Assembly: GCA_964519835.1 (NCBI GenBank)
Contig: CAZFLD010000047.1
Coordinates: 1 to 34,877, forward strand
Direction of reading: 5' to 3'
Origin: CAZFLD01 sp964519835
GTDB taxonomy: Bacteria > Spirochaetota > Spirochaetia > DSM-27196 > CAZFLD01
Length of the DNA stretch: 34,877 nucleotides
Part shown: one piece after another, positions 27,226-34,070 of the stretch
Position numbering within the stretch: the first letter of the stretch is position 1
Layout of the letters: every line of letters begins with the position of its first letter
Program-made: the position numbers and the translations under genes
Notes under the pieces: model-generated
What the model saw: only the letters and a program-made list of their open reading frames with translations
Database searches by the model: none
What the model was told of the DNA's origin: nothing

Positions 27226-28257
27226 CTATGTCTTTCCGGGGCGCTTGCGCATGTTGTCTACCGCAACCGCCGCGATGATCACAAGGCCGATCGTGATCGT
27301 CTGTGCCGCGGCCGGTAGATGCAGCAACACAAACGCGTTCCGGACTATTGCCATAATGGCCGCCCCAATGATGCTGCCCCATATCGAACCCTCTCCGCCG
27401 AAGAGGCTGGTGCCACCGATGACCACGGCCGCAACAACGGACAACTCGGCGCCGGTTCCGGAGTTTGTAGCGGCGGTAGACAGAAGCCCGGCCTGAACTA
27501 TGCCGGCGAAGGCGCAGAGCGCGCCGTTGATCGTGTAAACAAACATAAGTACGCGACGTACGTTGACACCGGAGAGCCGCGCTGCCTCGGCGTTGCTTCC
27601 CACCGCGTAGATTTGCCGCCCGAGGACCGTGTTCTTCAAGAAAAACGAGAAACCGATCACGAGGAAGAACATAAGGATGACGGGCATGGGAACCGGTCCG
27701 ACATAGCCGGAACCCAAGAAGTCGATAAGGGGGCTCTCGATGGGAATATTGCTTGCCACCGCACCGCGCAAGCCCGTTGCCAGAAGTACCGTTAATCCTC
27801 GAGCAATGCTCAACATGCCTATGCCGGCTATCAATGGTGTTACGCGGAATCGGGTAATAACAAAGCCGTCGAACCCTCCCAGAAAGGTGCCAATCGCTAT
27901 TCCTAGCAACATTGCAGGGAATAGGGGAAATCCCACGAACAGTAGGCGCGCCATGAGCATGCCGGAGACGGCCAGCAGGGAACCGACCGAAAGATCTATG
28001 CCGGCGGTTAGGATGACCATGGTTATGCCGATGGCCATGATGCCGATGGTTGACATGCCCCGTAGCACGTTAAATATGTTTTCCGGCTTGAGAAAGTAGG
28101 GGCTTGCGAACGACATGATAATAATGATGGCGACTAAGGCGCCCAATACGCCCATCTCCCGAATTTGAAAGATCCGCTTGACCACACTTGGGCGGTCGTG
28201 GCTTGTATGGTCTTCGCCTTCTACGGGCGTTTGTTTCAGCTTGGTGTCAACGGCCAT
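27226..28257 (-). CDS. CUT2 sugar ABC transporter, permease (RbsC type, 343 aa)
   Basis: An inner-membrane channel subunit of the BPD_transp_2 family, probably a homodimer. A hydrophilic N-terminal tail of about 35 residues is followed by 8-10 hydrophobic helices. Family motifs include G-I-D-L-S-V-G-S after helix 3, the cytoplasmic coupling loop (A-V-G-S-N-x-E-A-A-R-L-S-G-V-N-V) that contacts the ATPase, and G-G-T-S-L-F-G-G-E-G-S-I-W-G near the end. The ATG at 28257 has AGGAAG 6 nt upstream. It is the first gene of the operon, downstream of the sigma-54 promoter match at 28305-28320. Its coupling loop is the natural docking site for an RbsA-like ATPase, and possibly for the kinase-fused ATPase domain encoded divergently. 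Confidence 0.95.
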   Translation of the reverse strand: MAVDTKLKQTPVEGEDHTSHDRPSVVKRIFQIREMGVLGALVAIIIIMSFASPYFLKPENIFNVLRGMSTIGIMAIGITMVILTAGIDLSVGSLLAVSGMLMARLLFVGFPLFPAMLLGIAIGTFLGGFDGFVITRFRVTPLIAGIGMLSIARGLTVLLATGLRGAVASNIPIESPLIDFLGSGYVGPVPMPVILMFFLVIGFSFFLKNTVLGRQIYAVGSNAEAARLSGVNVRRVLMFVYTINGALCAFAGIVQAGLLSTAATNSGTGAELSVVAAVVIGGTSLFGGEGSIWGSIIGAAIMAIVRNAFVLLHLPAAAQTITIGLVIIAAVAVDNMRKRPGKT

Positions 28258-28304
28258 TGCAACTTCCTACTCGATTTCGATATCGGAAAAGACAACGTCT
28301 TGTT

Positions 28305-28320
28305 AGCAGCAAGCGTGCCA
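28305..28320 (-). promoter_or_regulatory. Sigma-54 (-24/-12) promoter for the CUT2 operon
   Basis: Read on -, the sequence is TGGCACGCTTGCTGCT. Against the consensus TGGCACGRNNNTTGCW the -24 half is exact, the GG to GC spacing is exact, and there are two departures (C at R, C at the first T of TTGC). The predicted transcript start is near 28294, giving a 37-nt leader with AGGAAG before the permease ATG. An NtrC-type sigma-54 activator is encoded immediately on the other side. Confidence 0.7.
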
Positions 28321-28531
28321 ATTAACACAGAACAGATGCAAGAGTAACCGGTGTGGGTATTTGCAGACACACCAACGCGGACGGGCGCCCCGCGCGTTGC
28401 CCCGCGTGTGTAGATGATTGCCCAAAGCCCAAGAACCGGTGGGTAATTTCCTCCCCACCTGGGGCTAAGGCCGGACCGTGTTTAGAGCCCCGAGTTATCG
28501 GATCTACGTTCATGACAGCGCCTGCAATTTC
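28321..28531. promoter_or_regulatory. Intergenic region with three inverted repeats, candidate activator sites
   Basis: Between the divergent operons lie GGTGTG-N12-CACACC (28350-28373), CAACGCG-N13-CGCGTTG (28373-28399) and GGTGGG-N10-CCCACC (28438-28459). The first and third begin with a similar sequence, ACCGGTG(TG)GGTA, at 28347 and 28435. They sit about 70-160 bp upstream of the predicted sigma-54 start, the usual range for enhancer sites of NtrC-type activators. Both predicted transcripts run away from this stretch, so DNA binding is more likely than an RNA fold. Each repeat alone could occur by chance. Confidence 0.4.
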
Positions 28532-28560
28532 TTGACAGCACCGGCAGGTAGACCTAGGAT
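28532..28560 (+). promoter_or_regulatory. Sigma-70-type promoter of the regulator-kinase operon
   Basis: TTGACA (28532-28537, exact), 17 nt, TAGGAT (28555-28560, 4 of 6). The GTG start at 28567 falls 7 nt after the -10, where transcription should begin, so the message may be leaderless. Alternatively the AGGA within TAGGAT is a ribosome site 7 nt before the GTG and the real promoter lies elsewhere. Confidence 0.5.
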
Positions 28561-28566
28561 AAGCTG

Positions 28567-29913
28567 GTGCACGAAGACGTCTTTATCGTCGACGACGAAG
28601 TCGAGATATGTCGTTCCCTTTGCGAGTTGCTCGAGTCGCGGGGATATCGTTGCGCCTTCGAGCCACGTTCGGATTTGGCGGCCGCGAGGGTTTGCGAGCT
28701 TAAGCCCAAGGTCGTACTCCTAGACATTCGCATGCCGGAAGTTGGCGGAATGTATCTGTTGCAAATTCTCAGGCGGGACTTCCCCGACACCCCGGTCATG
28801 ATGATAACCGGTCATGCCACGGTGGAGGGTGCGGTCAGGGCCATGCGCTACGGCGCCGCCAACTTTCTCACCAAACCGGTCAAACTTCCCGAGCTGGTTG
28901 CCGAGCTCGAGAGGCTCATCCATGCGCCCCGAAGCCAGTCAACGGCGGCCGAGGAGATCGGCTACGTCACCCAAGACCGCGAGATGCTGCGTGTTCTTGA
29001 ACAGGCCGAACGCGCGGCGCGAACCGATGCAACGGTGCTGATAACCGGCGAGAGCGGCACGGGGAAGGAGCTTATTGCCAACCTGATCCATAACAAAAGC
29101 GACCGCGCTCCCGGGTCTTTTATCAAGATCAACTGCGCCGCGATCCCCGACGACCTTCTCGAGAGCGAGCTTTTTGGTCACGAGGCGGGTGCTTTTACGG
29201 ATGCGCGACAGCGGAAGACCGGCCTGTTTGAGACGGCGCGGGGCGGTACCCTCTTTCTCGATGAGATCGGGGATATGAGCAGCAGAGTCCAGGCGAAGAT
29301 GCTCAGGGTTTTGCAGGATCAACGCTTTACGCGCCTCGGCGGCACGGAGACCATTGCTACCGATGTACGGATTGTAGCCGCAACCAACCGGGCAATCGAC
29401 GACCTGTTGGGCGGGGAGAGCTTTCGAAGCGACCTCTACTATCGGATATCGGTTGTTCATCTTGCCCTCAAACCGCTGCGGCGGCGGGACGGGAGGGACG
29501 TCGATCTTCTCGCCGAGCATTTTCTATCGGAGTTTCGCAGCAAGTACCACAAGCCCGGTTTGCGAATTGGGCGGGACCTACAACGCTTGTTCAAGCAGCA
29601 CACCTGGCCCGGTAATGTGCGGGAGCTTCGAAACCTTATCGAGCGCTTGGTCATATTCTCAGACGGCGAGGAGCTCGACAGTAGAAGCTTGCCTGAGCAG
29701 TACAGCGTGTTTCTGTCAGCTACCGATGACGCCGACCGCTCGGGCGCAATAGGTCCCGCCGGCGACCTCAGCGAGATGTCCCGTCGGAATTCTCGTGAGC
29801 TGGTTATTGCCGCGTTGAATCGCGCGGGCGGCGTCAAGCAGGATGCGGCAAGGCTCCTCAACGTGAATCGGAAAACACTTTACAACTGGATGAGAAAGCT
29901 GGACTTGCTGTGA
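28567..29913 (+). CDS. NtrC-type sigma-54-dependent response regulator (448 aa)
   Basis: Phosphorylation-controlled activator of sigma-54 RNA polymerase. Receiver domain (1-120) with acidic D-D-E near residue 10, phospho-acceptor Asp53 (L-L-D-I-R-M-P) and Thr/Lys switch residues (M-I-T-G-H, T-K-P). AAA+ domain (about 135-370) with Walker A G-E-S-G-T-G-K-E (161-168), Walker B L-F-L-D-E-I-G-D and an arginine-finger region. The sigma-54-contacting loop reads G-A-F-T-D-A (208-213) instead of G-A-F-T-G-A. A Fis-type helix-turn-helix ends the protein (A-A-R-L-L-N-V-N-R-K-T-L-Y-N-W). An in-frame stop lies just upstream at 28555, so the start must be GTG 28567 or CTG 28564. It overlaps the kinase gene by 4 nt (GTGA), a cognate pair. 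The likely target is the divergent transporter operon. Confidence 0.95.
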   Translation: MHEDVFIVDDEVEICRSLCELLESRGYRCAFEPRSDLAAARVCELKPKVVLLDIRMPEVGGMYLLQILRRDFPDTPVMMITGHATVEGAVRAMRYGAANFLTKPVKLPELVAELERLIHAPRSQSTAAEEIGYVTQDREMLRVLEQAERAARTDATVLITGESGTGKELIANLIHNKSDRAPGSFIKINCAAIPDDLLESELFGHEAGAFTDARQRKTGLFETARGGTLFLDEIGDMSSRVQAKMLRVLQDQRFTRLGGTETIATDVRIVAATNRAIDDLLGGESFRSDLYYRISVVHLALKPLRRRDGRDVDLLAEHFLSEFRSKYHKPGLRIGRDLQRLFKQHTWPGNVRELRNLIERLVIFSDGEELDSRSLPEQYSVFLSATDDADRSGAIGPAGDLSEMSRRNSRELVIAALNRAGGVKQDAARLLNVNRKTLYNWMRKLDLL

Positions 29914-31742
29914 GTGCCGTTGTGGCGAACGAGCCGTTGGTTTCCATGCGCAACATTCACGTCCGGTACGAGAACGTCGAGGCGCTCAGAGGCGTCGACT
30001 TTGATCTCTACCCGGGCGAAATTCACGCCATTATCGGTGAGCACCGAGCCGGCAAATCGTCCCTGGTAGGTATCCTCAACGGCACAAGCCGGAAACACCG
30101 GGGCGCAATACGGTTGGGGGAACGGGAGGTCGAAAGCCTTACGCCGACCTCCTCCCTCAAGGCGGGCATTGGCACCGTCTACCAGGAAACGGCCCTTATC
30201 CCCGGCATCGACGCCGTCGAAAACATCTTCTCCGGGCAGATGCTGAGGCGTCGTTTGGGCCTCGTGGATTGGCATCGCATGGAGCGATCGGTCTGTGCAT
30301 CCCTGGAAGACTTTGGACTAACCATCGATATTCACGAGCCGGTGTACAAGCTGCCGCCGGCGCAACAGTACATGATCGAGTTTGTTCGCGCCACGCTCTT
30401 GTCGCCGCGCGTGATTATTCTCGATGAGCTTTCAAACAAGCTGACACCTGCGGAAATGAAGTTTGTGTACCGGAAGCTCTTTGACCTTCGTGAAAAGGGC
30501 GCGGGCATTATCTATATCTCCCACGACCTCGACGAAGTCTTGAAGCTCGCCGACCGGGTAACCATTCTTCGCAACGGCTACCGCCGTGGCACTGAGCACA
30601 CGCGAAACCTCGACAAGTACCGCCTTTTCCAGCTGACCTATTCGTACTCCCTGGACCGTGAGCGGCTGCAATACTCCAAGATGAAGTTTCTGCTTCTCAA
30701 GCGGTACCTGGAAGGAATTGTGAACTACCTACCGGTGGCGGCGATTATTGTGGACTCGACGGAGCGTATTCAGCTGAGCAATCTGGCCGTGTCGGACTTG
30801 CTCCACGTGAATCCCGACGGCATTTTGGACGCTCCCATTGGCGAGGTTCTTCACGGGTTTGCACCGGAGGTGGTGCAGCAGGTTCAAGAGGCTCTCTCCA
30901 CCCGCCGGCACATCCATCTGCGGGAAGTCGAGTTGGGCGACCAGGGTCAGTTCGACCTTGATGTCGTTCCCCTCTTGGACGACGAGAACTCGTTTCTTGG
31001 AACGGCGATTCTGGCGCAGAACGTGACCATCGATCGCTCGATGCGAGACTACCTGGTTCAGAGCGAGAAGATGGCAACGGTTGCGGAAGTTGCAGTGGGC
31101 GTGGCCCACGAGATCAATAATCCTCTTTTTATCATCAAGAACTATCTGCAGCTGATTATGGAGTCCATCGAAGATACGGCCACCGTGGAGCGACTGCTCA
31201 AGATCGACAAAGAGGCCACGCGAATTATGGACACCGTTGCCACTTTGCTCTCCTTCTCACGGGTGCCACGCCAAACACAGCCGACAATAGATCTCTGTGA
31301 AGTAGTGAACGAGGTGGCCACCTTGGTCGAGCATCAGGTCAAACAGAAGAACATCAACCTGGTGTTGAACGTAGGACCCGAGTCCGCTCTTATCGACGGT
31401 GACGAAAACAAGCTAAAGCAGGTGGTCATGAATCTGCTTATGAACAGCATCGACGCCGTGCTGGAAAACGGCGACATTTATGTGACTTTGAGGGAGTCGG
31501 CGGAAGCGGAGGCGCCGACCTTTGAACTGCGGGTGCGGGACACGGGCTACGGCATTCCCACCGACGTGGCGGACTCCATCTTTGATCCCTTTTTCTCCAC
31601 CAAAGTGACAAAGAAAAACACCGGCCTCGGACTCTCCATCTGCCGAAACATCGTGGAGGACCACGGTGGCGAGATCGGCTTCACAAGCAGCCCCGGTGCG
31701 GCTACCGAGTTTGTTGTCCGGCTACCGGCCTCGGCGAGTTGA
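29910..31742 (+). CDS. Fusion: sugar-ABC ATPase domain + PAS + histidine kinase (610 aa)
   Basis: Predicted soluble sensor kinase with an unusual input module. Residues about 10-245 are a full CUT2-type ABC ATPase half: Walker A G-E-H-R-A-G-K-S-S (Lys49), Q-loop Gln92, signature L-P-P-A-Q-Q (148-153, normally L-S-x-x-Q-Q), Walker B I-I-L-D-E-L (Asp172, Glu173; Leu replaces Pro) and H-loop His205. A basic helical linker leads to a PAS domain (about 267-375), then HisKA with H-E-I-N-N-P (His400) and HATPase_c with N-box Asn512, D-T-G-Y-G-I-P (544), F-D-P-F-F-S-T-K and G-L-G-L-S (572-576). The kinase is NtrB-like and complete. There is no transmembrane segment. The frame is continuous, with no sign of an assembly join. 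Its GTG start overlaps the regulator stop, so translation is coupled. I infer that the ABC half docks on the neighbouring permease or reads nucleotide. Confidence 0.93.
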   Translation: MSAVVANEPLVSMRNIHVRYENVEALRGVDFDLYPGEIHAIIGEHRAGKSSLVGILNGTSRKHRGAIRLGEREVESLTPTSSLKAGIGTVYQETALIPGIDAVENIFSGQMLRRRLGLVDWHRMERSVCASLEDFGLTIDIHEPVYKLPPAQQYMIEFVRATLLSPRVIILDELSNKLTPAEMKFVYRKLFDLREKGAGIIYISHDLDEVLKLADRVTILRNGYRRGTEHTRNLDKYRLFQLTYSYSLDRERLQYSKMKFLLLKRYLEGIVNYLPVAAIIVDSTERIQLSNLAVSDLLHVNPDGILDAPIGEVLHGFAPEVVQQVQEALSTRRHIHLREVELGDQGQFDLDVVPLLDDENSFLGTAILAQNVTIDRSMRDYLVQSEKMATVAEVAVGVAHEINNPLFIIKNYLQLIMESIEDTATVERLLKIDKEATRIMDTVATLLSFSRVPRQTQPTIDLCEVVNEVATLVEHQVKQKNINLVLNVGPESALIDGDENKLKQVVMNLLMNSIDAVLENGDIYVTLRESAEAEAPTFELRVRDTGYGIPTDVADSIFDPFFSTKVTKKNTGLGLSICRNIVEDHGGEIGFTSSPGAATEFVVRLPASAS

Positions 31743-31886
31743 AGACCTGGGAGGACGTCGAAGACGCGTACGGCCGGGGGCGGGTGCCTACTCGCGCGTC
31801 GCCGCCGCCGGGCGTAGCCGCGGCCACTCCACTGTAGCCGGCCCCACCGACGTCGGCAGCTATTGCGGTCCCATTTTGGACCACGC
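31743..31886. other. Short spacer, nothing recognised
   Basis: GC-rich spacer between the kinase stop and the toxin stop. No clear terminator or gene was seen. Confidence 0.5.
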
Positions 31887-32213
31887 CTACGCACATCCGA
31901 GAGCAAGCAAAAGGGCTTCACACACTCGATTGAGCTTCTCCTCCCCAAGACTACCGAGGTAGGTACGCAGACCGTCTTGCAGGACGGTTTGCAGGTGGTC
32001 CAGGTTAATCGCCGACTCGTTCTTGAGCCCCTCCTTTGGACCGATGATCACTTCGCTGGGGGCACCGTGGATTGTGGAGGTGATTGGCGCAACCGTGACG
32101 GTGTTTAGTAGCCCGATTACCTCGGACCTCGTCAGTACCAAAACAGGCCGACGCTTGTCGGGCCTCTTGAATGTGTACAACCAGACTTCCCCACGACTTA
32201 TTCTTCCGGCCAT
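31887..32213 (-). CDS. mazF: MazF/PemK-family endoribonuclease toxin (108 aa)
   Basis: Toxin of a type II system; the family cleaves RNA and arrests growth. The sequence follows the MazF plan: R-G-E-V-W-L near the start, R-R-P-V-L-V-L-T, the V-A-P-I-T-S strand, G-L-K-N-E-S-A-I-N-L-D-H, and a closing L-G-S-L plus C-terminal helix A-L-L-L-A-L-G. The length is typical. The usual Arg after T-S is replaced (T-S-T-I-H), which could reduce activity. The ATG at 32213 has AGGGA just upstream, inside the end of the antitoxin gene, so the two overlap by 16 nt and are translated together. Confidence 0.9.
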   Translation of the reverse strand: MAGRISRGEVWLYTFKRPDKRRPVLVLTRSEVIGLLNTVTVAPITSTIHGAPSEVIIGPKEGLKNESAINLDHLQTVLQDGLRTYLGSLGEEKLNRVCEALLLALGCA

Positions 32214-32431
32214 GATCCCTCGGCGGCCCAGCCGTTGAGCTCGCCATTGAGCCGGTCGGTCTTGGCGTAGGCTTCCCTATACTGCCGTGATATCTCCTCC
32301 CGCCTTTGTGCGCGAAGGTAAGCGTCGAGTGCGCGGCGAACTACCTCGGACCGGCCGACCTCCTTCACCTCCGGGCTTGCAGACAGTCGTCTGAGTAACT
32401 CCTCATCAAGCATGACCTGTACAGGTTTCAT
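32198..32431 (-). CDS. Ribbon-helix-helix antitoxin partner of MazF-like toxin (77 aa)
   Basis: The ATG at 32431 gives M-K-P-V-Q-V-M-L-D-E-E-L-L, the beta strand and first helix of a CopG/MetJ-type DNA-binding fold, followed by G-R-S-E-V-V-R-R-A-L-D-A-Y-L. The C-terminal third is charged and ends W-A-A-E-G-S-W-P-E-E, as in toxin-binding tails. The frame runs further upstream but without family resemblance. It should neutralise the toxin and repress its own promoter. The start codon lies 7 nt after a TATATT hexamer. Confidence 0.85.
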   Translation of the reverse strand: MKPVQVMLDEELLRRLSASPEVKEVGRSEVVRRALDAYLRAQRREEISRQYREAYAKTDRLNGELNGWAAEGSWPEE

Positions 32432-32437
32432 ACACAT

Positions 32438-32466
32438 AATATATGTTGAATAACCATGTATGCCTA
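32438..32466 (-). promoter_or_regulatory. Candidate promoter of the MazF-like module
   Basis: On -, TAGGCA (32466-32461, 4 of 6) and TATATT (32443-32438, 5 of 6) are 17 nt apart. The ATG at 32431 falls at the predicted transcript start, suggesting a leaderless message. No Shine-Dalgarno sequence is visible for this gene. Confidence 0.4.
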
Positions 32467-32639
32467 TGGGTGTGGCTCGCCGTAGCTGAGGCCCTTGTGT
32501 TTCCGCAGGAGAGGTTTGCAAGTGGCGCACGTGCTCGGAAGAGTTGCCGGCCGACCGGTGTTACCCCTGGGCAAACGCATTTAGGCGCTGAACAGGACCT
32601 TCTCCATGTAGCGGGTATCCCAACCGGTCCAGCCATCGG

Positions 32640-33156
32640 TGCCCCGCATTTACAGATCTCGATTCGCCCGTGATCCTTGTTCACCGTCTTGTGATAGTCG
32701 CAACGTCCGGCAATCGTCGCATCGTTTTTCACGTCGTTGAAGAACAGCTTGACCTGGTCTTGATGCAGACTCTTGTTGGCCTTCAGCGCCACTACGTAGT
32801 TGCCGCCGTCGGGTCTTGCCGTCGATGTTGATCGTCCGGTGGCTCCCGGCCGGTTTGACCAGGGCAACACAAGAGACAAGCCGATCATTTATCGCTTGCT
32901 GGTTGATCTTCGAGAATACCCGGGCAAGGTTGTTGTGTGAGGGGATGCCGTGCGCAGGCTTCAGGAATCTTTGCAGCCATCCCTCCTTGCTCTTGCCGAA
33001 TACCTCGATGTCGTCCCATTTCTCGACACCACAGATTGATGTGCAGATGACAATCACGATAATGTCGGTCAGCAGATCTCGCCGGTTGTTTTCCCGCGGA
33101 TCGCGCAACCGGACCATCCGTTTCGCCGAGCATCTGACCAACGAGGTGCCTTTCAA
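32640..33156 (-). pseudogene. ISAs1-family transposase remnant with internal deletion
   Basis: Read on -, the first part keeps the ISAs1 N-terminus: L-R-D-P-R-E-N-N-R-R, the I-C-G-V-E-K-W-D-D-I-E-V-F-G stretch, G-I-P-S-H-N-N-L-A-R-V-F and I-D-G-K-T. Right after I-D-G-K-T (near 32811-32820) the frame shifts and resumes in the late core G-G-N-Y-V-V-A-L-K-A-N-K and T-V-N-K-D-H-G-R-I-E. Roughly a hundred residues, including catalytic acidic positions, are missing. After that the resemblance ends, so the C-terminus is also lost or shifted. Not functional. It marks past transposition in this accessory segment. I could not find terminal inverted repeats. Confidence 0.8.
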
Positions 33157-33579
33157 GCTGTCTCATCGCCAATTTGTGTTCACCCAGGACGCATGCGTGA
33201 GCAGTTATAGCTTACAAGGTATAGCTTACAAGCAGCCGCAGGCTGCGACCAGGCTGATCAAGATCGGGAGGTCTCCACCGGGATTCGATCCCGATAGGCT
33301 CAATTGATCGTTTCCTCTCTCATGCTACGCGGGACACGTATGTCTGCTTTTCCGCGCAAACCATGCTAACGAGACACTTTGGTCTCCAATGGACAAGATG
33401 CGCCGTCCGCCGACAAGTCGGTTTTTGTAGTCAAGTTCGGCGATCTGATCGAGGGGGATCACCGTGTTCTGGAGCGGCCCCTTCGCCGCATCATTCATGG
33501 CGTAGCGACGCCGGTCGTTGACAATGGCGGCATCGTCGAGGCGCACGGCACCTCGAACCGGGTTGACGCCCGAGGTTGC
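33157..33579. other. Non-coding or decayed stretch with short repeats
   Basis: About 420 nt without a recognisable gene. Small frames (such as 33325-33546 on -) resemble no family I know. It contains the direct repeat TATAGCTTACAAG at 33206-33218 and 33220-33232, immediately followed by the hairpin GCAGCC-gca-GGCTGC (33232-33246). These could be the scar or edge of a lost element. Confidence 0.45.
33206..33246. repeat. 13-bp direct repeat plus adjacent hairpin
   Basis: TATAGCTTACAAG occurs twice with one base between copies (period 14). The second copy runs into a 6-bp stem, 3-nt loop palindrome at 33232-33246. Confidence 0.7.
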
Positions 33580-33752
33580 TTATCGCTGAATCGATGTTAC
33601 CCTTTCCGCCGCCGGCAGCTCTTCAAAAAAGGAATCCGGGATCTCATCGTTGTAGCAGTCCGGTACACCGGCCTTTGCCACAACATCTGCTCCCCGGCGT
33701 GCGCCTTGTCAACCAACTGGGAGAGATGCGTTTTGGCGTCGCTAATATTCAT
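33580..33752 (-). pseudogene. Phd/YefM-type antitoxin remnant, frameshifted
   Basis: From ATG 33752 on -, the frame reads M-N-I-S-D-A-K-T-H-L-S-Q-L-V-D-K-A-H-A-G-E, the classic Phd/YefM opening. At about 33690-33700 the frame breaks and the expected V-V-A-K-A-G-V-P continues in another frame, then runs to a stop at 33580-33582. The overall length is close to a normal short antitoxin. No partner toxin (Doc, RelE or PIN) is recognisable next to it. Confidence 0.7.
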
Positions 33753-33786
33753 CGTCTTCACGAGCGGAGGTGCCCGCAACCCGCGT

Positions 33787-33821
33787 GATGTCTGGACATC
33801 AAATGCATGATGCAATACGAT
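33787..33821 (+). promoter_or_regulatory. vapBC promoter with two palindromes
   Basis: TGGACA (33793-33798, 5 of 6), 17 nt, TACGAT (33816-33821, 4 of 6). The palindrome GATGTC-TG-GACATC (33787-33800) covers the -35, and TGCATGATGCA (33804-33814) fills the spacer. This fits autorepression by the VapB ribbon-helix-helix protein. The ATG at 33828 lies 7 nt after the -10, again suggesting a leaderless start. Confidence 0.55.
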
Positions 33822-33827
33822 CCATGT

Positions 33828-34070
33828 ATGAGAACGACGCTGACAATCGGTGAAGCGAACGACCAAAGGCTTCGGCGGATAGCGAGGGAGCAGAATCGTC
33901 GCTACAAGGATGTCGTGAACGACGCCATCGCGTTGGGCTTGGCCCAACTGGAGGTTCATGAGACCAATCCGAAGTATTATGTCGAGCCGGTGAACGCCGT
34001 TATTATGCCCACCATTGACCGGACTAAACTCAACTCGCTTCTTGATGAGACGGAATCCGACCAATGGTGA
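33828..34070 (+). CDS. vapB: VapB-type ribbon-helix-helix antitoxin (80 aa)
   Basis: The protein opens M-R-T-T-L-T-I, then L-R-R-I-A-R-E-Q-N-R-R-Y-K-D-V-V-N-D-A-I-A-L-G-L, a standard ribbon-helix-helix DNA-binding domain. The C-terminal half should wrap the PIN toxin. In-frame ATGs at 33807 and 33810 exist but lie inside the -10 region, so 33828 is preferred. It overlaps vapC by 7 nt, so expression is coupled. Confidence 0.85.
   Translation: MRTTLTIGEANDQRLRRIAREQNRRYKDVVNDAIALGLAQLEVHETNPKYYVEPVNAVIMPTIDRTKLNSLLDETESDQW

Noticed and set aside
33270..33302. tRNA T-arm-like sequence CGGGATTCGATCCCG
   Set aside because: Stem and loop sizes do not fit a T-arm with a G-C closing pair, and no acceptor, D or anticodon arm is found around it.
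33325..33546. 73-residue frame on -
   Set aside because: No family resemblance, no ribosome site, and it lies in a decayed stretch. I could not support it as a gene.
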